Below are positions 1-11,660 of a stretch of DNA of 64,000 bases, piece by piece; positions within the stretch are counted from its first letter, which is position 1, and every line of letters begins with the position of its first letter. The notes under the pieces are model-generated. The model saw only the letters and a program-made list of their open reading frames with translations. It was not told where the DNA came from and did no database searches. Where the stretch lies: NCBI GenBank assembly GCA_029783825.1, contig JAREIK010009694.1:51614-115613 (forward strand), given 5' to 3'. This DNA comes from Sapria himalayana. Taxonomy: Eukaryota > Streptophyta > Magnoliopsida > Malpighiales > Rafflesiaceae. The position numbers and the translations under genes were made by a program.

Positions 1-54
1 TCTTCTTCAAATGAGCCTTAAAGGGAACATAGAATACTTCACCTATTGTATTTT

Positions 55-56
<2 letters not shown>

Positions 57-103
<47 letters not shown>
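57..103. repeat. (AC)n-(AT)n compound microsatellite
   Basis: About 14 AC units run straight into about 9 AT units. It is a simple dinucleotide tract in AT-rich non-coding DNA. Confidence 0.95.
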
Positions 104-1684
104 ACCTATTGGCTGGCTGGCCTTTTGTTTTGAAGAATAACAGCTTAGTTAGGATAACGAAGACAAAGCCTTCCAACATAAGTTATTAAAACATTATTCG
201 ATATTACCATCAACAACAAAGCGTGGCTTCTCGCCTCAGGGCCCCTAGTGCTCTTTTAATTAATTGGCTTTGTATATAGTATCTCAACATATATAAGAGA
301 AAGTATGATCAAAAACATATCTATAAAGCCTTTGTATATATGCTATCATTAAATGTGAATACTATTTTAAGAAGAATACCAAAATAGCTCTACAATGCAA
401 ACTCACCACCTAAGGACCAAGTCCATCACATCATACCACCAACCTCGAATCTATATTACGAAATAACTATTTATAATTAGAATGAATTTATTATTGTGAT
501 TACAATTATTTGACTATTTTAGGTTGATTTCCAATGAATAAGAGTTGGTGAGAGAAGTTATGATGAAAAACACTATGGGGGATCAAGATCATTTAACAAT
601 GTCATTATTATGCAAAATCAAGACCCTTTTTATATTGTCCAAAGCCATGGAAAATCAAAACTCTTATCAATGTGTACAATTAGTCGAGGTAATCTTCTTC
701 ACGATACACCCACGGAATTATCATAATTATTTCAGCAACATAAATAACTAAAGTAAAAATATTTGAGATTATTAGAGTGGCATTATCTAGTAAATAACAC
801 TTCAAATCACATGATAGATTTCACTCAAAATACAAACATAATTAATTGTCATCAAAACTAATATGATTGTGCTTTAACTCCTTGTTGATTTTTATCTAGT
901 AAAAACCTTCTACTAGATAAAACATTCAAATAGTAATGGATGTAACAAAGTTCAATTGGATAACTTTCAAACAAGATCCAAAGCCACGTTAATGGTAATT
1001 CACATATTGTGGTTATTTAAAGCATCTACTCCTTGAATTGGAGCATGAAAAATGTCAGCACCAGACGATGATATCCATGTGGTTCCTATTCACATTGGGT
1101 AATTACGTAACATAGAATCAACTATGGATAGCATTAGGGATGATGACAAACCCTACGGACTTGGGCTCATACTTTCAAGAAGGTAGACATCAAATACACA
1201 AGGTCTAGTTTTAGAATAGCATTGGCTAAATAAACAAATTCAATCAATAGACATGATAATAAATTGTTAGAAGAATATGGAAAACTATATAAATACATAT
1301 AATAACTATTTAAAATAAAAAAGGAAAAATTATTAAAATGTAGAGAGATGTTTTATCACTAATTTTCTTTAGGCAATTTTACTGAAATAGGATGAATGCT
1401 TTTATTAAAATGCAACTTTTGATTAGAACCTAGCTTTTTTATTGGGGCGAAATGACAAATTTGATGATTTTAATTATTAATTTATCTTTGTTAAAATTTT
1501 TTTTTCTTAAATTTGTTAAAGGTGTGATCCGTTATTTTATAAGGTATGAATATTAAAATGAGAATTTTTAATTTTCTTTGAGAAATCCATAATTAGTTTT
1601 TCTAAAGTATATTAGAAATCCATGAATTAATGAAAAATAAAATAAAACTATTTTGGTGCACTATTTAAAGCTAAATTAAAGCAT
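104..1684. other. AT-rich intergenic DNA, no recognisable gene
   Basis: I read all frames and found no recognisable protein domain, RNA gene or transposon terminus. A 68-codon frame at 545-751 starts with Met but has no recognisable motif or supporting context, so I do not call it. The stretch may include decayed transposon sequence. Confidence 0.6.
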
Positions 1685-1723
<39 letters not shown>

Positions 1724-2165
1724 ATGCATAAGCATATATATATACATATAAATATATGCATCTATAAATAAATATATATAAACAAGTATATATATAGACA
1801 CACATACATATAAACTTGTACATATAGATTTCTATATATATGTTATCAAAATTGTTTTTTTATATAGTCTATGTAGGCCTATATATATATAATAATTATT
1901 ATTATTATATAACATCTATATATACAATTGTATATATATAACATATGGTGATATATATATATATATATAGTATATAATTAATATATATATACATATACAT
2001 ATAACATATGTATTATATATATGTAACATATGCTTATATATATAATGTGTGTGTGTGTGTGTAATGTGTATATATATATATATATATATATTAATGGATA
2101 TATACATATGTATATATATAAAGCTTATAAATAACATATGTTTATAAATATTTATTTATATATAT
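1685..2165. repeat. TA/TG microsatellite cluster
   Basis: A (TA)n-(TG)n tract at 1685-1724 is followed by about 400 bp of ATATAC/TATATG-rich DNA, a (GT)n tract at 2046-2062 and a (TA)n tract at 2068-2091. The minus-strand frame at 1916-2137 is made only of Ile/Tyr/His codons from these repeats and is not a gene. Confidence 0.9.
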
Positions 2166-3165
2166 AATCATATGCATTAGATTTATCAAATTCAAAGACC
2201 ATAACAAGAATTTTTTGTATTTTCACTTTTTTAAAGTTTCATTGAGACTTGCAATCACTTAAGGTTTGCCATCATCTTCTTATCTCACTTCAATGTTTAT
2301 AGTGATTCAATTTTTTTGGCTTTTTCTTTTACCTTAGCCACTTGAATCCTAAATATCCATAGTTTATAAGAGTTTAAAACATGTTTGTTTTTTTATGGTG
2401 ATATGTTTGGTATGTTTTAGACCATTATTTGAGCTTAGAAGAGGTTGAAAGTACAATCAAAACTATAAAGCATTAAAATCATTATAAAAATGATGTTTTA
2501 AGTACTTGCATAAATTCGTTAAATATCACAAACCTAGTTTATACAATAAGCCGAAGGGATTACTCATTGAATATATCTTGTCCTATGAAATTCAAAAGGA
2601 CGTACGAACTTTTAGAGTTTGCATCTATAGGAAGATAACTTTTAGTTATTGGAGTTGATATAACTTGCCTAGGCAAAAGGCTATGATAGTTATTGGGGTT
2701 GAGAAATTTTTAATTTATACTAAATACTAAAAGAAATCCAATTACCTAATCCTCCCTCTATTTTTTGAGCTTTTAGATTTTTCTTTTTAGTCAATTGATT
2801 GTCAATAAGAATTATAATAGTATTATAAAATAAAATAAAAAACTGGTATTGCTATTTTTTTTTTCATTTATTGGATTTGAGTTTCTGTTCATGAATAATG
2901 TTTTTGTGTTTTTGTTCGTAAGCTTTCTTCTTCTCTTCTTTCTTGTATGCTTCTTTTTGTTTTCATAATGATTTGTTTGTGTAAAAATATATCCCTCTCT
3001 TTATAAGTCCTCATTTGTTCTTCTATTCATTTTTGCCTTCTAATATTCTTTTTTAATATGTCTTTGTACTTCTGTAGTAATATCAATAGTATTTTATTTT
3101 TCTCTATAACTCATTTTTGAAAATATTTTTAAAATTACTCTTTTTGTTTTAATTATATCCAAGCA
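2166..3165. other. AT-rich intergenic DNA, pyrimidine-rich at its right end
   Basis: No coding similarity is visible. From about 2850 to 3160 the plus strand is strongly T/C-rich with many TTCTTC and TTTTTC runs. No transposon end or RNA gene was seen. Confidence 0.5.
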
Positions 3166-3350
3166 TCCCAAACACACACACACACTCATGTGTAAATATG
3201 TGTGTGTGTTTGAGTGTGCGAGTGTGCGTGTGTGTGTGTGTGTGTGTGTGCATTAATATGTGCACACACATTTATTTACATATATAGTATCATACAAACA
3301 TACATATGTATGTATATATTTATATATATAAATATATTTACATATATCTA

Positions 3351-3388
<38 letters not shown>

Positions 3389-3437
3389 CAAACATACACA
3401 TATACACAACCATATATATACATTATATAAAAATATA

Positions 3438-3469
<32 letters not shown>

Positions 3470-3500
3470 CTTATATACATACATACATACATACATATAT
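3166..3500. repeat. AC/GT, AT and CATA microsatellite cluster
   Basis: Short (AC)n at about 3172-3184, (GT)n-rich sequence at 3199-3251, (AC)n at 3352-3377, (AT)n at 3440-3470 and a run of CATA units at about 3476-3495. Frames on both strands here encode only Tyr/Ile/Thr/His strings and are artefacts. Confidence 0.9.
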
Positions 3501-5314
3501 ATATTTAAAAGATATATAAGCTTAACAAATATCATTCTCTTAGATTTTCCTTTAAATGATCTTTAAGCCACTACAAGCTAGCTTTAATCTTCTATATGTA
3601 ATAATTTCATTTTTACACAAAAAATATTCAAATAAAGTTAATTTTTTAAATAAAATAAATAGTACTAAAATATGATTTTATTAATATATATATATATTAA
3701 AATACATAAAATTAAACAGTAAAAGAACAAATATTACACGAAATTTTTTTGAAATCAATAAACCCTAAATATTTAAATAGTACAAGAACAAAGATTGCAC
3801 TGAAATTTTTTATTTCATTAATGGTGTAGAGTTAAAATAATTTAGGTGAAATGAAAATAGAAGCTAAAATAAGAAAAAGTGGGGGAAAATAAAAAAAAAA
3901 TAATTCCCGAATATTCTATAAAAACAAAAACTACTAGTAGTAATAAAATTGAGAGAGAAGGAGATATGTATATAGCATTCGAAGGAGAAGAACAATGAAA
4001 TTATTACCTTGTAATGAAGATAAGATAGATTTCTAGGTTGTTCCCTTGTGTTTCGGCTCTACTTCATCATTTGAGAGAAAATTTTTTAGCATTTTTTTTA
4101 TGAAACCTTATTTATATACTTTACTGTTATAAAAGAACAAAAAAAATAACACTAAAATAAATTTATAAAAAATAAATAATTTAAATAAAATAATAGAAAT
4201 AGATTTTTATTTAACCATAAATGATATTATTTAATAAATAAATAAATTAAAATTATATAATAATAAAGTATTCACACACACACACATATTTATATATTAT
4301 ATGGTTATAAATTTATAAGAATTCAATTTATTTTTTATTAATATAATATGAAATAATTATAAAAGCATATAATTTGAATCTTATAATCATTATAAATTTT
4401 AATGATTGAAGTGTTTATTTAATAACCACACTGTAATATTAATTTTTAAAGTCATCAAAATTTTTTTGATATAATTAAAACATCAATATATTCATATTAA
4501 AATGACAACTTTTTTTAAAAAATTTTATGAAAAATTAATATTTTTTTTATAATTCAAAAATTTCTAATCTTTTAGTCATTATTTTTTTAAAAATTCCTAT
4601 AATCATAAAAATATTATTTTATACTTTTAATTTTATAAATATTTACTTGTTTATTCGTTTATTCATATATTTTTATAATTTTTTTAATCAAACAATTGTT
4701 TATTTTAGATTTTTATTAGTTAAAATTTTATTTATTTTTATTTATTAATTAAAATATTTTATAAATATTATAATTATATAATAAAATATATAATATTTTG
4801 TAAAACAAATATTTAAATATCATAAATAAATATATCAGATAAAATTAAGTATAATATTTTAATTAAATTATAATCCAAAAATAGTTATATTAGACATATT
4901 TAATATAAATTTTTATTCGTATTTATATATTTATTAATTTTTTTTATAATATCATATTTTAATTATTATATGAGAAGATTGTGTCATTCAAGGATTGCTC
5001 ATCAATAGACCATGCCATACCTTTAATATAAAAATGTATATAAAATATTAAAATAAATAATGCATAAAAAATATCATTAAAGATTAGCTACGAAAATTAT
5101 AACCCAAATAGCTATGGAAAATTCCCTAGCTAAATGCATATATTTTGATAAAATAAATATTAAAAGAATTATCGATTCTAATTGTATAAAAACTAATAAA
5201 AAAATAAATTTAGATAATTATTTAGTGACGGGTTTAAATTAGATAGGAAAATTCCGTCGCTAAATCCATCGCTAAAAATTAGCTAGAAAAATTTCCTAGC
5301 TAAATCCGTCGCTA

Positions 5315-5835
5315 AATCAAGGATTTAATTAGCGAGGGAAAATCCATCGCTAAATCAAGAATTTATTTTGTAAAAGAAAATCAATCGATAAATCCGTCGC
5401 TAGAACCATCGCTAAATCAAAGATTTATTTAGCAAGGGAAAATCATTGCTAAATCTGTCACTAAATCGAGGATTTAATTAGCAAGAGAAAATTCATCGTT
5501 AAATCCATCACTAAATCAAGGATTTAATTAGAAGGGAAAATCCGTTGCTAAATCCATCGCTAAATCGAGAATTTAATTAGCAAGAGAAAATTCATCGCTA
5601 AATCCATCGCTAAATTGATGATTTAATTAGCATGGAAAAATCTTTCTCTAAATCCATCGCTAAATAAAGGATTTAATTAGCAAGGGAAAATTCATCGCTA
5701 AATCCATTGCTAAATCGAGAATTTAATTAGCAAGGGAAAATTTGTCGCTAAATCAGTCACTAAATTGAGAATTTAATTAGCAAGGAAAAATCCGTCGCTA
5801 AATTTGTCGCTAAATCAAGGATTTAATTAGAAAGG
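5315..5835 (+). repeat. Subterminal tandem array, 50-bp period
   Basis: Roughly ten units each read like ATTTAATTAGCAAGGGAAAA followed by TCCGTCGCTAAATCCATCGCTAAATCGAG-type sequence. The anchor ATTTAATTAG recurs near 5472, 5521, 5571, 5621, 5671, 5721, 5771 and 5821, almost exactly every 50 bp. Subterminal repeats of this type bind the transposase in En/Spm; here that role is inferred from the family. Confidence 0.85.
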
Positions 5836-6029
5836 AAAAATCTATCGCTAAATCCTTTGCTAAATCCCCCGCTTTTCTCGAGCAGAATTTACAAAAATCT
5901 TTCGTCGCTATATCCCCCACTTTTCTTGAACTGAATTTACGAAAAAATTTTAGTCGCTAATTCGTTGCTATTTCTTTTTCAAAGAAATTCATAAATCTCT
6001 TGCTATTCCCTAGATAATCTATCGCAATT

Positions 6030-6088
6030 TAGTTAGGGATTGATCCCTAGCTAAAATTCCCTGGCTAAAATGATTTTTTCTTGTAGTG
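6030..6088 (+). repeat. Right terminal region of CACTA-like copy A with hairpin and TIR
   Basis: AGGGATTGATCCCT (an inverted repeat) precedes the terminal TTTTTTCTTGTAGTG. The same arrangement recurs in copies B and C, which marks it as a conserved element end. Confidence 0.8.
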
Positions 6089-6324
6089 AACAATGCATAA
6101 AGTATAATCTATCCATGCATTGACGTTGCTTTTTCTTCCTCAGCACCTCCGAGCTCCATATTTCTACTGTGACAAAGCTGTTCGAGTCGTGGTGCGTCAT
6201 GTCTAGTAAAAAATCCTTCACTTATACAAACTTCGTATGGGGAACAATGAGATACCATATTTGTACGAAATTTAAACCAACGAATAAAATCAAATAAAAA
6301 AAGTTATGTTTTGATAAATATATA

Positions 6325-6440
6325 ATATTGCAGTATATATGTACATATATACTGAGTACATATATACTTAGTATATATGTACATATAATACTGTAGTATT
6401 ATATGTACAAATACTACAGTAATATATGTGCGTATATCTG
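6325..6440. repeat. TGTACATATATACT palindromic minisatellite, site 1
   Basis: Degenerate units of the type AGTATATATGTACATATA(TA)CTG repeat several times. The core is nearly self-complementary, built from GTAC centres with flanking AT. Related sequence recurs at 7425-7530 and 9930-10362. Confidence 0.75.
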
Positions 6441-6454
6441 CAAGTATATACATC

Positions 6455-6820
6455 ATTTGCTGTTGCTATTGCTGCTGCCATCGTTGCTACTACTACTACT
6501 ACTGCTGCTGTCGCCACCACTGCTACTGCTACTCTTGCTGTTGCTGCTACCACTACCACTATTGTTGCCGCTGCCATCACTACGGCCATTGCCACCACCA
6601 CTACTACAGATGTAGTTCCACAACTGCCACTACTGCTGTCGCTGCCACTACTGCCGTGGCTACCACTGGTGCCGCCACTATTATTGCCACTGCTGCTGCC
6701 GCCACTGCTATTGCCGCCGCCGCCATTACTATTGCTGCTACCACTATTGCTGGAACTACCGCCGTTGCTGCTACCGCTACTGCTGCTACTGCTACTCCAA
6801 CTGCTACCATTGCTGCTGCT
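6455..6820. repeat. Degenerate trinucleotide tract (CTG/CTA/CCG/CCA mix)
   Basis: About 365 bp made of GCTGCTGCTACTGCC-type triplets with substitutions but little frame slippage. Several overlapping frames on both strands stay open, coding Leu-rich, Ala/Thr-rich, Ser/Gly-rich or Val/Ala-rich strings. This is the expected behaviour of triplet repeats and not evidence of a protein. Confidence 0.9.
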
Positions 6821-7331
6821 TATAATAAAAGTGGGGCAGGCAATGATGCTCGACTGATAAACTTCCGTGCTAACCACTCATTTTGAGATTGAATGAGTTT
6901 TTGATGAGGCGGCGAGCTACATCTCGCCAAACAGGACCTAATATTCCTCTTGGCACTCGTGGCTTGTAAAAATCAGGTAATGATACATTTTTCCTTCCGA
7001 TTGAATACATTTTTGTGATGTAATAAAATTACACGACACTACACGAGCATCATCATCATTATCCTAAGACCAAGTACAATTATAATAAATCAGTGCAGAA
7101 CCTACAACGAGAAAACTTATTTGCTCATACTTACTCTTTGTACCATGTGATAATTGCATATCTACACAATTACTAAGAGATTTAAGGTCAACCACTGTCT
7201 GCCTGGCTGGCATGGATAAGAAATATCTTCATGCCATAGCTTTGGAAAAGGTCTAATATCCATGACTTTTATGACCTGCATCAGCAAGCAATGCACGATG
7301 ATGACGAGACTAGCCCGAGCAATTATATATT

Positions 7332-7336
<5 letters not shown>

Positions 7337-7363
<27 letters not shown>
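7337..7363. repeat. (GT)n microsatellite
   Basis: About 13 uninterrupted GT units, adjacent on the left to the coding-like block described at 6109-7275. Confidence 0.95.
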
Positions 7364-7367
<4 letters not shown>

Positions 7368-7424
7368 GGAGTGTCTGTATGACAATATATACATGACTAC
7401 AAAAAAATATATGCACCCACTTCT

Positions 7425-7530
7425 GTACATACTTGGTATATACCTATGTATATACTCAGTATATATGTATGTATATACTAAATATATTTATACATATATA
7501 CTCGGTTTATGTACATATGTAGTGCATGTC
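7425..7530. repeat. TGTACATATATACT minisatellite, site 2
   Basis: Several degenerate units of the GTATATAC/TGTACATA type with TACTTGG, TACTCAG and TACTCGG variants, related to sites at 6325-6440 and 9930-10362. Confidence 0.65.
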
Positions 7531-7639
7531 ATGCACCACATGACTCTGAAAAGAAAGATAAGCACACCACAAAAGCTAGCACATGAAGCCCAATATTACA
7601 CTGCCAGAACATCCAACTCTATATGGTAAGTAGAAACCT

Positions 7640-8310
7640 AGTATCATTAACAAATTGCACATGCTTCAGACTTTACGAAAACTAATTGTCAAATAGAAAA
7701 TAAAAAAAGTTGTCTTAGTGAAAATCAAAACAGTACATGCCCAGACAAACAGTATTTTTATCTTGCAAAACAAAAAAAACAACACGTGCCAAAACAAAAT
7801 AATACAATCTTAAATGACCTTGATCTAATTCAATAACAACGTGCTTTCTACCTTATAAATCTAACATGCTCTCGAAGATACATTTTCATCATTTTTTCTT
7901 CTTCTGTGTGGCATTGTACTTGGTCTATTTTACAGGTTTGGCTTCATTAGGAATAATGTACATAAATGCATATATTTTAATTATTGAACATGATATCAAA
8001 GTGGGGGAAATAAAAGTGATAATGTCGCTATCACCACTATCATTTCAGCTAACATGTTGGAGACTGCCCCAAGACACCTGATGTTATTTTTTAAAGAACG
8101 AAAGTAAAAGTGTTTGTAGCATGCCATCAATATAAGCACTACACTACCTAGACTAGATACAAGTGAAATAAAAAATACAAAAATTAAAATAGTTCAATAA
8201 ATATAATGAATATTATATATATTCATCACCTCAAACTTCAAAGAAACAAAAAATTAAGATACTCTAGATAGTTCTCATGAAATCTTTGCCAAAAATTATG
8301 ATGAGAATGG
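7640..8310. other. AT-rich intergenic DNA, no gene seen
   Basis: A 71-codon frame at 7866-8081 has no recognisable domain and no context, so it is left uncalled. No RNA genes or element ends were seen. Confidence 0.5.
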
Positions 8311-8315
8311 TTATT

Positions 8316-8506
8316 GCCTAGCCCAGCACGTGCCCAACCCAGAATAGTCTGTGTCTGAACCAGGAAAGCTAGGAATGCCCTCGTCAGGGCCTGGCCATGG
8401 CACCTGGTCCATCTCACAAGGGCCTAGGTCCTAGACCCTGGACTCCTGTGGGCCATGTCCCCTGGACAGTGTGTGCAGGTGGCAAGTGCTGAGCATGGTG
8501 GCAGTA
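8316..8506. other. Isolated GC-rich island
   Basis: About 190 bp rich in CCTGG, CCCTGGAC and GGGCC words sits abruptly inside DNA that is otherwise strongly AT-rich. No long reading frame or named family is recognisable. It could be the GC-rich end of a decayed transposon, compare the hAT ends at 50530-50720 and 53750-54064, but no terminal repeat was identified. Confidence 0.55.
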
Positions 8507-8519
8507 TTATATCAATATA

Positions 8520-9530
8520 TTACACATAACATAGATGTGTTAATTTCTATGTGTATCTATATATAAACATAATATAATTATTATGTATTAGAATATGCAA
8601 AATACATACATATCTACATAATGTATATAGAATGTACATACAATGTGTATATACACTCATATTGAATATATATATATATATACAAATTGTATATAAATAG
8701 AAATTATTGTGTATATTCATGTCTACATTATGTAAATACAAAATATATACATACATATCTAGTATATAGAAAATTTAAAATTATGTATTAAAAAAATTAA
8801 ATAACATTAAAAAAACTCTTAAATTTATAAATATAATTAATACTTATAAAATAAAATATGGTAACATAATCTTTTAAAATAAAACTAAAACATAAAAAAT
8901 ATTACAGATCATTAAGTCATAAAATGATAAAAATTATAAGATCATTTTCAATCTAACTGTTATGATCTGTACAACTTTAAATTTTATCATATACATTATC
9001 ATTTGTATTTTGTTGTAATGTAAGAATTTGATTCTGAATACTCATCTATGTATTATCTTAATCTTCCTATCATAACAAATTTTCAATAATATTGATTGCA
9101 ATTTGATTTTCCTATCTAAAATAATATTTACAATCATAATTACGATAGACTTTAATATACACTAAACATAGTAAAGATCAACAAATCACGAGACATTTTA
9201 GATTTCATGAAAAATAGTTTATATAATTTTTACAAACTCATTGCATCTAGATTCTTCATATCCTCTAAAAAATGTAGAACAATAATTGATGTCTAAGTAG
9301 TTTAACAGGTTATAAAGACTCATATTCGACATACCTACATATCACTTACCTCTAACTTATTTGGATTAATAAGTTATCATCTTCAGATACTTCATAATCA
9401 TAATTTCATTAAAACAAAAATACATTTTAATCTTGGTATTAAAATAAAATTTTAATTAATCATAAATTTTACTTTTTTATATTTTATAGCTGATTAATCC
9501 CTAATCTAAATGTAAAAAGTTTTTATAGTT
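8520..9530. other. AT-rich DNA with TATATACA-type low complexity at left
   Basis: Positions 8520-8765 are TATATACATA-rich. The remainder is AT-rich unique-looking sequence with no recognisable gene. Confidence 0.5.
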
Positions 9531-9534
9531 ATAC

Positions 9535-9800
9535 ATATAGTAAGATACAATTATTTATATTTATATGCTATTATACATATAGTATATATAGTTATAAATA
9601 GTTAAACATATAGTTATATATAGATATATTTATACAAGTAGTTATATGTATTTGTACATAAATATATACAAAGTTATAAACAAATATATTCATTTACATA
9701 TATGTATACATAATTACAAATATAATTATATTTAATTATATAGAATTTTATAAAGTTATACAAATATTTATATATTAGGTATACACATATAGTTTAACAA
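9535..9800. repeat. TATAGTTATACATA minisatellite, segment 1
   Basis: Degenerate AT minisatellite with units such as AGTTATACATATAGTTATA. The same family fills much of 10980-11660, 12563-13120 and 15240-15500. Confidence 0.75.
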
Positions 9801-9929
9801 CAGATATAACAGATGAAGAGTTTTAGATTACTACAAACCTTGCAAAATTTTGATTTAATGCAAACCATGCTAAATTCTACTTCACTAAAAACTCTTTGCC
9901 ATGATTTTGCAAACCTTAATGTCATAAAT

Positions 9930-10362
9930 ATATAATACTGTAATATATATGTACATATATACTACAGTATATATGTACATATATACTGATATATATGTAC
10001 ATATACATATATAGTAGTATATATGTATACACTAGTATATATATATGTATATGTACATATATTCTGGTATATGTACAAGTATTTATATGTACATATATAC
10101 TCCGTAAATGTACATATACACTGTAGTGTATATGTACATATATATGTGTATACATATACACTATAGTATATATGTACATGTATGTACATTTACACTGTAG
10201 TTTATATATACAAGTATGTACATATATACACTGGTAAATACTTATACATATATGCCTGTATATATGTATATGTACATATAATATGTACACATACACTGTA
10301 GTGTACATGTACATATAATATATGTACATGTACACTGTACTGCACATGTACATATACTTAAT
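9930..10362. repeat. TGTACATATATACTGTAGT minisatellite, site 3 (largest)
   Basis: About 430 bp of degenerate units near TATATGTACATATATACTGTAGTA, often 25-40 bp apart. Each unit is close to self-complementary around GTAC. The minus-strand frames across it encode Tyr/Ile/His/Val strings imposed by the repeat. Confidence 0.85.
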
Positions 10363-10514
10363 CAAGTTCAACGTGTAAAATAACTCGGATACTCAATGAA
10401 TGTTTTCATGCAGATATCAAGTGAATAACAAAGCACAAACTAGATGATAAACAATATTAAATAGAAATGCATAATAGTCTATAGAAGTTCATAAATCAGT
10501 CATGAAAGAAACAT

Positions 10515-10965
10515 AATAGCGAACCTAATATGATTACAAGTTTAAATTTTATGAACATTTTTTCAGCATTAATTAGTTTAATAAGGAAAAAGAAATTAGT
10601 ATGTGATGACTATCATTCAAATCATACCTGATTTGTGAGGCTAGTTTGCTTTAATCCATAGATCCAATACCTCATTTTAAGTGACATCAAACCCATGAGA
10701 ATTATATGATTTCATTACTAACTAATGTAACTTTCCATGAGTGTACCCAATGAATTGAGGGTGTAAATTGTTAAACAAATTAGTGCTTATATTACTCTCA
10801 TTATTATAGGAACATTGGGATATGATTACAAATTTCAAATTTTATGAATATTTTATCAGCATTCATTAGTTTTATATGGAAAAATAAAGTAATACATGAT
10901 AGCTTTCATCCAAATCATACCAGATTTCTGATGTTGTTTTGCATTGATCCATAGCTCCAAGTAAT
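10515..10965 (+). repeat. Diverged direct duplication of about 150 bp
   Basis: Positions about 10525-10670 and 10815-10960 are homologous in direct orientation. Shared words include ATATGATTACAA, AATTTTATGAA, TTCATCCAAATCATACC/TCATTCAAATCATACC and GATCCATAG. The copies are about 290 bp apart and diverged by substitutions and small indels. No coding function was found. Confidence 0.75.
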
Positions 10966-10979
10966 TATAAGTAGTAATA

Positions 10980-11643
10980 CATAAATGTATACAAAGTTAT
11001 AAACAAATAAATAGATTTACATATATGTCTACATAGTTACAAATATAGTTATATTTAATTATATAGAGTGTTATATAGTTATACACATATAGTTAAACAT
11101 AATGGTGTATGTTATACATGTAATAATAAATATAGTTACATGTGGTTATACATATAGTTACACGTGTGGTTGTACTTATATTTATACATGTAGGTATATA
11201 TATCTTTTCATATAATTTTATATATTTATACATATAGTTATGTATAGGTTTAGATATAGTAAAATACATTTTTATATACTAATATAAACAAATGTGTATT
11301 TAATATAAGTTATACATTATATATTTAAATATAGTTATGTATAAAGCTTTTATAGTTATACATATAATAAGGTCTAATTATTTATAGTTTAGTTATATGT
11401 GGTTATACATAAGTTACATATATAATTATACTTATATTTATACATGTAGGTATATATATTTTTTCTTATAATTTTATATATGTATACATATAGTTATCTA
11501 TAGTTATATATATGGTAAAATAGAATTTTATATACTAATATATAAAAATGTATATTAAATATATTTTGTTAATTATATATTTAAATATAGTTATTTATAA
11601 TATTTTATAGTTATACATATAGTCAAGGATAATTATTTATAGT
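10980..11643. repeat. TATAGTTATACATA minisatellite, segment 2
   Basis: A continuation of the degenerate AGTTATACATATAG array up to the left target duplication of the ARF1 retrocopy. Recurrent words are AGTTATAC, TATATAGTTAT and GTAAAATACA. Confidence 0.75.
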
Positions 11644-11660
11644 TATATGTTCTTATACCT
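11644..11660 (+). repeat. Left target-site duplication of the ARF1 retrocopy
   Basis: TATATGTTCTTATACCT is repeated exactly at 12563-12579. The two copies bracket the retrocopy precisely. Confidence 0.92.

Larger units (their letters stand above)
3569..6088 (+). mobile_element. CACTA-like non-autonomous transposon, copy A
   Basis: The right end is the reverse complement of CACTACAAGAAAAAA, the hallmark terminus of plant CACTA (En/Spm) elements. A candidate left end, CACTACAAG, lies at 3569-3577, giving an element of about 2.5 kb; this left end matches over only nine bases and is tentative. The flanking triplets are AGC and AAC, so no clean 3-bp target duplication is visible. No transposase is present. 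The interior is very AT-rich, and the right third holds a 50-bp-period array of TCGCTAAATCC motifs. Its last ~1.1 kb aligns by eye with copies B and C, including the shared CAAGGATYGCTCAT block (4988-5003 here). It is therefore likely a deletion derivative mobilised in trans. Confidence 0.72.
6109..7275 (-). other. Coding-like blocks, possible decayed or split gene (unrecognised)
   Basis: Three stretches on the minus strand read like real protein amid low-complexity DNA. Block 1 (7275 down to about 7190) follows a GATGCAG acceptor-like site and reads VIKVMDIRPFPKLWHEDISY and on through CQPGRQ. Block 2 (6962-6870) reads PRVPRGILGPVWRDVARRL and ends at a TAG. Block 3 (about 6270-6109) includes YEVCISEGFFTRHDAPRLEQ and ends at a TAG. 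A triplet-repeat tract separates blocks 2 and 3. I cannot name the family, and convincing splice donors were not found. These may be exons of a plant gene, a pseudogene or transposon-captured fragments. The blocks could also be unrelated. Confidence 0.28.

Noticed and set aside
545..751. 68-codon plus-strand frame
   Set aside because: No recognisable domain, and no start context or neighbouring exon support.
5315..5835. Regular 50-bp repeats considered as a CRISPR array
   Set aside because: Units are tandem without distinct spacers, lie in eukaryotic AT-rich DNA and belong to a CACTA-like element end.
6368..6886. Ser/Gly-rich, Leu-rich and Ala-rich frames over the triplet tract on both strands
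   Set aside because: Several overlapping frames stay open because the DNA is a triplet repeat, so none can be preferred without transcript evidence.
7866..8081. 71-codon plus-strand frame with a hydrophobic N-terminal half
   Set aside because: It could look like a membrane segment but is short, isolated and without recognisable similarity.
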